From Chloroflexota bacterium (GTDB taxonomy: Bacteria > Chloroflexota > UBA11872), in the NCBI GenBank assembly GCA_022824865.1, contig JAJDZD010000053.1:1-64000 (forward strand): a stretch of 64,000 bases of DNA, written 5' to 3'. The stretch's first letter is position 1; the number at the start of each line of letters is the position of its first letter. The notes beneath the pieces were generated by a model, which saw only the letters and a program-made list of their open reading frames with translations, did not search any database and was not told where the DNA came from. Positions 60,255 to 64,000 of the stretch are shown piece after piece. A program made the position numbers and the translations under genes.

Positions 60255-63200
60255 TTGACGCTGACGTCCATCTGGAAGAATCGGCGCATTGCTGCGTGCG
60301 TGCTGCTCGCCTTTGCGACTGCAGCCACACTACTCTCTTCGTGCGGTCCGCCGGCGCCAGCGGCTTCTCCCGCTTCGCCAACACCAACCACGCCAGTCGT
60401 CGCTTCAGCGGTCGGGACTCCGTCCGCGACGACTCCTTCCGTCGAAAACTCGAGACCACCCACCACCTCGCCGGCGACCCGACCGGCGGCAACAGCCGCA
60501 CCGGCCCCAACCAGCGGCCTCGCGCCGAGCCCTCGCCCAACCGCTGGCCCCTCGCCGAGTCCGTTGCCAACCGCTTCGCCGACGCCCACGCTCGCCGTCA
60601 CAGCCAATCCACCTGAACAAGCTCACGCGCGGCAGATCGGATTCGACCTGGGCGATCGCAGCTTCTACGAAGCCACTTGGCGAGATGTATTCGAAACCCT
60701 CTCCCCGCCCGAGCAATCGTGCATACGGAATGAACTGGACGCGGGACAGCTGACCTCCGCACTCCAAGGCCCCCTACTCCGGTTCTTTACGTTTCCGGCG
60801 CCCTGGCAAGTGGCCTTCTTTCGCTGTCTCGACCACGAGACCGGTCTGTTCTTGCTGATCTATTGGCTGGGCGAAGGATCGGAAGGGAGCACCGCCAACA
60901 GCATCAGTTGCGCACAAGCCTCGCTGGATGAAGGCGACGTTGTGAACTATGTCGCTGGCACTCTTCTTGATGCCGATCCTGACGACGTTAACTTATCCAG
61001 AGCCGTGTATCGCAGCCTGCTCGAATGCAACATACGACCGCTTCGCGACCAACAGCCTCACTCCGGTGGCGGTGGAACGAAAGTTACAGATTTGTGCATC
61101 TACAGCAGGTTCAGCGAAACACTCCAAGCATTGATGCTGGGACGGACGCCTGAAGACATCTCCCAGTCGTTGCAAGAACAGGTATTTGCCTGCCTGGAAG
61201 CTGACTCCGTGGCGCGACTCTTGTTCGCGGTGCTTCCTACGGCGGCAGGTGGCGTTCTTCCGGAGCAAGAGGACTGCGTGCGAAATATGTTCGATGATGC
61301 CGCAATTGCTCGCGGCATATTGTTCCCATCCAATCCAGACCGAGCAGCAGCCACCCAGGAACTAGTCGATGGACTGCGCACCTGCATTCCAGAGCTTGAG
61401 CTATCTGGCGAAGACGCACATCCGGTGGAACGTTATATGGAGCATTGGAGTTCCAACGAAAGTTCGTGCCTGACCGTCGAAGTCGGAGAGACGTTCTTGG
61501 ATCTGGTATTGGGCAAGCCGTTTCGGCCGGACCCGGAAATCGTCATGACGGTGCAGAGTTGCTTCGTACTTCCAACGGCCGCGGCAATATCGCTGGCAAT
61601 CGTTTCCCAGGAGCTTGATGGACTAACCGGTGAACACCAGACGTGTGTCCAGTCGCTTCTCGCCGACACAGAATTTGAGATCGCGCTGCTGCCTGGCCAA
61701 AGGCTGGCAAGCTCCCCTGAATTTCAGGATTTTGCTTCGGGTTATCGCGCCTGTATTGCGGACGCGATCGCCTCAGGCGAGAAAACAACCGACGACCATC
61801 CAAGCGGTGTACTGCCACTTTGGCGATTCTCGACCGGCGGCACAATCGCATGGGCCCCATCCGTAAATGACGGTGTGGCGTACGTCGTATCCGATGACCA
61901 AATCGTCTACGCCATTGACGCTGGAACGGGCGAAGGAATGTGGACCTTTGACGCTGGCGGCGAAGTGAGATCCCCGCCGGTTATCGCCGATGGCGTGCTC
62001 TACGTCGAATCCACAAGCCACGTCAATGGGTTGAATCAAGTCCATGCGTTAAATGTGTCCACCGGCGAACTGTTCTGGCGTTTCGATGCCGGACCTGAAG
62101 CGCAGCCCATGCCAACTGTCGGAGACGGGCTTATCTATGTCAACGTGCGGGTTGGCAACGCACTTAACACGCACGCCTTGGAAGCGCGTTCGGGCAAGGT
62201 CATCTGGATCGCCGACGTACCGATTTCTATCGTAAACAGACTTCGCCCGACAGTCATCGGGTCCCGGATTTTCATTGCCGCCTTAGGGAATAAATTGCAC
62301 GCGCTGGACTCGGCCACGGGCGCAGTCGCGTGGACATTCGCTCCGGACTTTTATATAGCGGCTCCACCCGTGACTGCAGCAGGACGAGTCTTCCTCACTG
62401 CGGGAACCAGCATTTACGCGCTCGATGAAGTCACCGGGAGACTAATCTGGCAGCATGACTTCTCCTGGTCGTTTTGGCCTGACGGTCAGTTCTTGTCTCA
62501 CGACATTCGGCCGATTGTCGACGAAGACACGGTCTACTTCACAGCCGGCAAAAGCATATATCGCCTGGATGCGGCAACGGGTGAGGTCCTTTGGTCATTT
62601 CAGGTGGGTGGATCAATCGCGACCCCTCCGGCGATCGAGCAGGGAATCGTGTACATCGCTTCGACAGGGAATCAGATATTCGCCAATGATCCATCAAAAG
62701 CTCACTACAAGCCTGAAGAGATCGTCTGGGGTATCGACCTCGGCAACGAGACGCTACACAGTCCGACGGTGGCCAGTGGTGTCCTTTATGCCCAATCCAG
62801 CGACGGAACACTCAAGGCATTCGACGGGGCCACTGGATACCTGCTTTGGGAATCTAACGTCGGTGACTTTCCTGACAATCCATCCTACACCGCAGTGGAC
62901 AATACCGTGTATTCAGCAACCTCGGATGGCAGTGTATTTGCTATCGCTACGTCTCCAATTCCTGTCCCCACTGAGATGCAGGATGTGCCGGAGACGCGTG
63001 AGTCTGAACAACCTCAAGTACCGCTAACTGCACAAACATCTGATGACCTGGCAAGCCAGGACTTTGACACGTATTCGATGGCATTTAACGACGATGGCGC
63101 AAGCATCAACGCAAATCGAAGCGGATATGAGCTGACCATGGCTGCGAATTGGGAACCACCCAAGAACCTCGTGCAGTGGACGCCGGACGGATCGCGAATT

Positions 63201-64000
63201 CTCTTCGGCGTGGGTCCGAAGATATTTCAAGTGCAGGCGGATGGATCGGGACTTCGGCACCTCGTCGACGCCAGCACTCACATGCGCCAGGTCGCCGGAG
63301 CGGCATACGAAGACTGGGCGCTGCACGCCATCCAGATCTCGCCGGACGGGAAGAATCTGGCCTATTCAACGTTCGAACATCCGGATCGCCCCGCAGGTCG
63401 TTCGCTGCCAGACGCGTTTGAATACGAGATTGGAACACTGCAGATTGACGGAGAGCATCGGAAGTCGTTAACGAGAAACTACGCTTATGATGACTATCCG
63501 GCCTGGTCTCCCGATGGCTCGCGGGTTGCATTTGTTCAGTGGGATTTTGACTCGGGCTACGGCATACGGACTGTCAATACGGACGGCACAGAAGAATCTG
63601 TAGCAGTTCCGGGCTATCTGCTGCCTCGTGCCGCCACGCATAGGCAGACGCCTGTCTGGTCGCCCAATGGCCGGTATCTTGCGTTTGTGGGTGTCGAGAG
63701 AGAATTAGGACTTGGCCGGGCCATCTACACAGTCGGAGCCGACGGTTCGGACCTGCGGTTTCTGACGGAAACAGCAAGCCCCGCATCATGGTCGCCAGAT
63801 GGCAAGCGAATAGCCTTCGCTAAACCGGACGGCGACAAGCTGGCACTCTTTACGATCGCCGCGGACGGTTCTGACGTACAGCGAATCACCACCGTCGAAC
63901 TGTCCAACGATCGGTTGAAGTACATCGCTGTCAACTATGAGCGAGACCCACCGGGTTCGTCCGGTTACAACGCAAGCAATGGATGGCAACCGCCGAACTT
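60255..64000 (+). CDS. very large lipoprotein: Cys-paired modules, PQQ propeller and TolB-like propeller (3' end beyond window)
   Basis: The frame stays open from 60132 to the window end; at least 1248 aa from TTG 60255 (TTG 60237 also possible; no ATG). Basic WKNRRI, a hydrophobic helix and lipobox LSSC (Cys30) make a lipoprotein signal. Residues ~31-115 are a Pro/Thr/Ala linker. About 128-513 form six helical modules, each bounded by two Cys (C-x30-38-C, 12 Cys). About 520-902 is a PQQ-type propeller with seven TG-xxx-W blades (YAIDAGTGEGMWTF, RLDAATGEVLWSF). From ~952, PD40 blades (WSPDGSRVAF, WSPNGRYLAF, WSPDGKRIAF) form a second propeller. It is probably an outer-surface scaffold or sensor. 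The substrate is unknown. Confidence 0.82.
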   Translation, partial: MTLTSIWKNRRIAACVLLAFATAATLLSSCGPPAPAASPASPTPTTPVVASAVGTPSATTPSVENSRPPTTSPATRPAATAAPAPTSGLAPSPRPTAGPSPSPLPTASPTPTLAVTANPPEQAHARQIGFDLGDRSFYEATWRDVFETLSPPEQSCIRNELDAGQLTSALQGPLLRFFTFPAPWQVAFFRCLDHETGLFLLIYWLGEGSEGSTANSISCAQASLDEGDVVNYVAGTLLDADPDDVNLSRAVYRSLLECNIRPLRDQQPHSGGGGTKVTDLCIYSRFSETLQALMLGRTPEDISQSLQEQVFACLEADSVARLLFAVLPTAAGGVLPEQEDCVRNMFDDAAIARGILFPSNPDRAAATQELVDGLRTCIPELELSGEDAHPVERYMEHWSSNESSCLTVEVGETFLDLVLGKPFRPDPEIVMTVQSCFVLPTAAAISLAIVSQELDGLTGEHQTCVQSLLADTEFEIALLPGQRLASSPEFQDFASGYRACIADAIASGEKTTDDHPSGVLPLWRFSTGGTIAWAPSVNDGVAYVVSDDQIVYAIDAGTGEGMWTFDAGGEVRSPPVIADGVLYVESTSHVNGLNQVHALNVSTGELFWRFDAGPEAQPMPTVGDGLIYVNVRVGNALNTHALEARSGKVIWIADVPISIVNRLRPTVIGSRIFIAALGNKLHALDSATGAVAWTFAPDFYIAAPPVTAAGRVFLTAGTSIYALDEVTGRLIWQHDFSWSFWPDGQFLSHDIRPIVDEDTVYFTAGKSIYRLDAATGEVLWSFQVGGSIATPPAIEQGIVYIASTGNQIFANDPSKAHYKPEEIVWGIDLGNETLHSPTVASGVLYAQSSDGTLKAFDGATGYLLWESNVGDFPDNPSYTAVDNTVYSATSDGSVFAIATSPIPVPTEMQDVPETRESEQPQVPLTAQTSDDLASQDFDTYSMAFNDDGASINANRSGYELTMAANWEPPKNLVQWTPDGSRILFGVGPKIFQVQADGSGLRHLVDASTHMRQVAGAAYEDWALHAIQISPDGKNLAYSTFEHPDRPAGRSLPDAFEYEIGTLQIDGEHRKSLTRNYAYDDYPAWSPDGSRVAFVQWDFDSGYGIRTVNTDGTEESVAVPGYLLPRAATHRQTPVWSPNGRYLAFVGVERELGLGRAIYTVGADGSDLRFLTETASPASWSPDGKRIAFAKPDGDKLALFTIAADGSDVQRITTVELSNDRLKYIAVNYERDPPGSSGYNASNGWQPPN

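Overview
The window is a chromosomal segment of a very GC-rich bacterium. Core genes are spread through it: rpsF-ssb-rpsR, dnaE, gyrA, mnmG, a pgsA-like synthase behind a RodZ-like regulator, and moaC. No rRNA or convincing tRNA was found. The gene content (heterotetrameric sarcosine oxidase, a tungsten/molybdopterin aldehyde ferredoxin oxidoreductase, DUF4349/DUF11 lipoproteins, many PIN-type toxins, PQQ/PD40 propeller lipoproteins, GTG/TTG starts) resembles environmental Chloroflexota, perhaps a SAR202- or Dehalococcoidia-like lineage. That placement is inferred from gene content; no phylogeny was possible here.

Layout. 1-410: two tandem paralogous small membrane/coiled-coil proteins. 593-5710: soxBDAG, a tight operon for sarcosine oxidation to glycine and methylene-tetrahydrofolate. 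5759-10270: repeat elements around an MBL hydrolase and an AlbA_2/GHKL regulator, plus a decayed two-gene operon. 10320-14500: a less GC-rich accessory stretch with a PIN-like/DUF433 toxin-antitoxin pair, an IS1595-type transposase remnant and a secreted HExxH peptidase with a duplicated domain. 14638-19090: membrane proteins and an ABC-2 exporter operon. 19082-24838: a type 5 uracil-DNA glycosylase, a hydrolase, rpsF-ssb-rpsR with a peptidyl-prolyl isomerase, an MFS permease and a small zinc-ribbon protein. 24968-28852: dnaE. 28906-38155: a frameshifted NYN gene, AKR and SMP-30 enzymes, VapBC, MoaD/AOR, a CDF transporter, two SRPBCC paralogues, TfoX and VOC proteins. 38218-47306: an ABC exporter, then a long minus-strand series (a four-gene membrane/SPFH-like operon, RodZ-like, pgsA, Gfo/Idh, HEPN-MNT). 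47353-57593: mnmG, two DUF4349 lipoproteins, a Nudix hydrolase, gyrA, a tandem repeat block and moaC. 57966-59693: two VapC-type modules, the first between two copies of the moaC 5' region. 60255-64000: a very large lipoprotein gene running off the window, with six Cys-bounded modules, a PQQ propeller and a TolB-like propeller.

Expression signals. Many -10 boxes read TAGRYT or TAGAAT. At several genes the box lies 5-8 nt from the start codon, which implies leaderless mRNAs. Inside operons, ATGA or GTGA stop/start overlaps are the rule.

Mobile and repeat DNA. A family of roughly 130-290 bp elements has 16-18 bp terminal inverted repeats of the type GAGACCTTTGCATAACCC. Related sequences carry a palindromic core, CCCTCTCCC/GGGAGAGGG. 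Another repeat pair brackets the AlbA gene. Five toxin-antitoxin modules occur in 64 kb.
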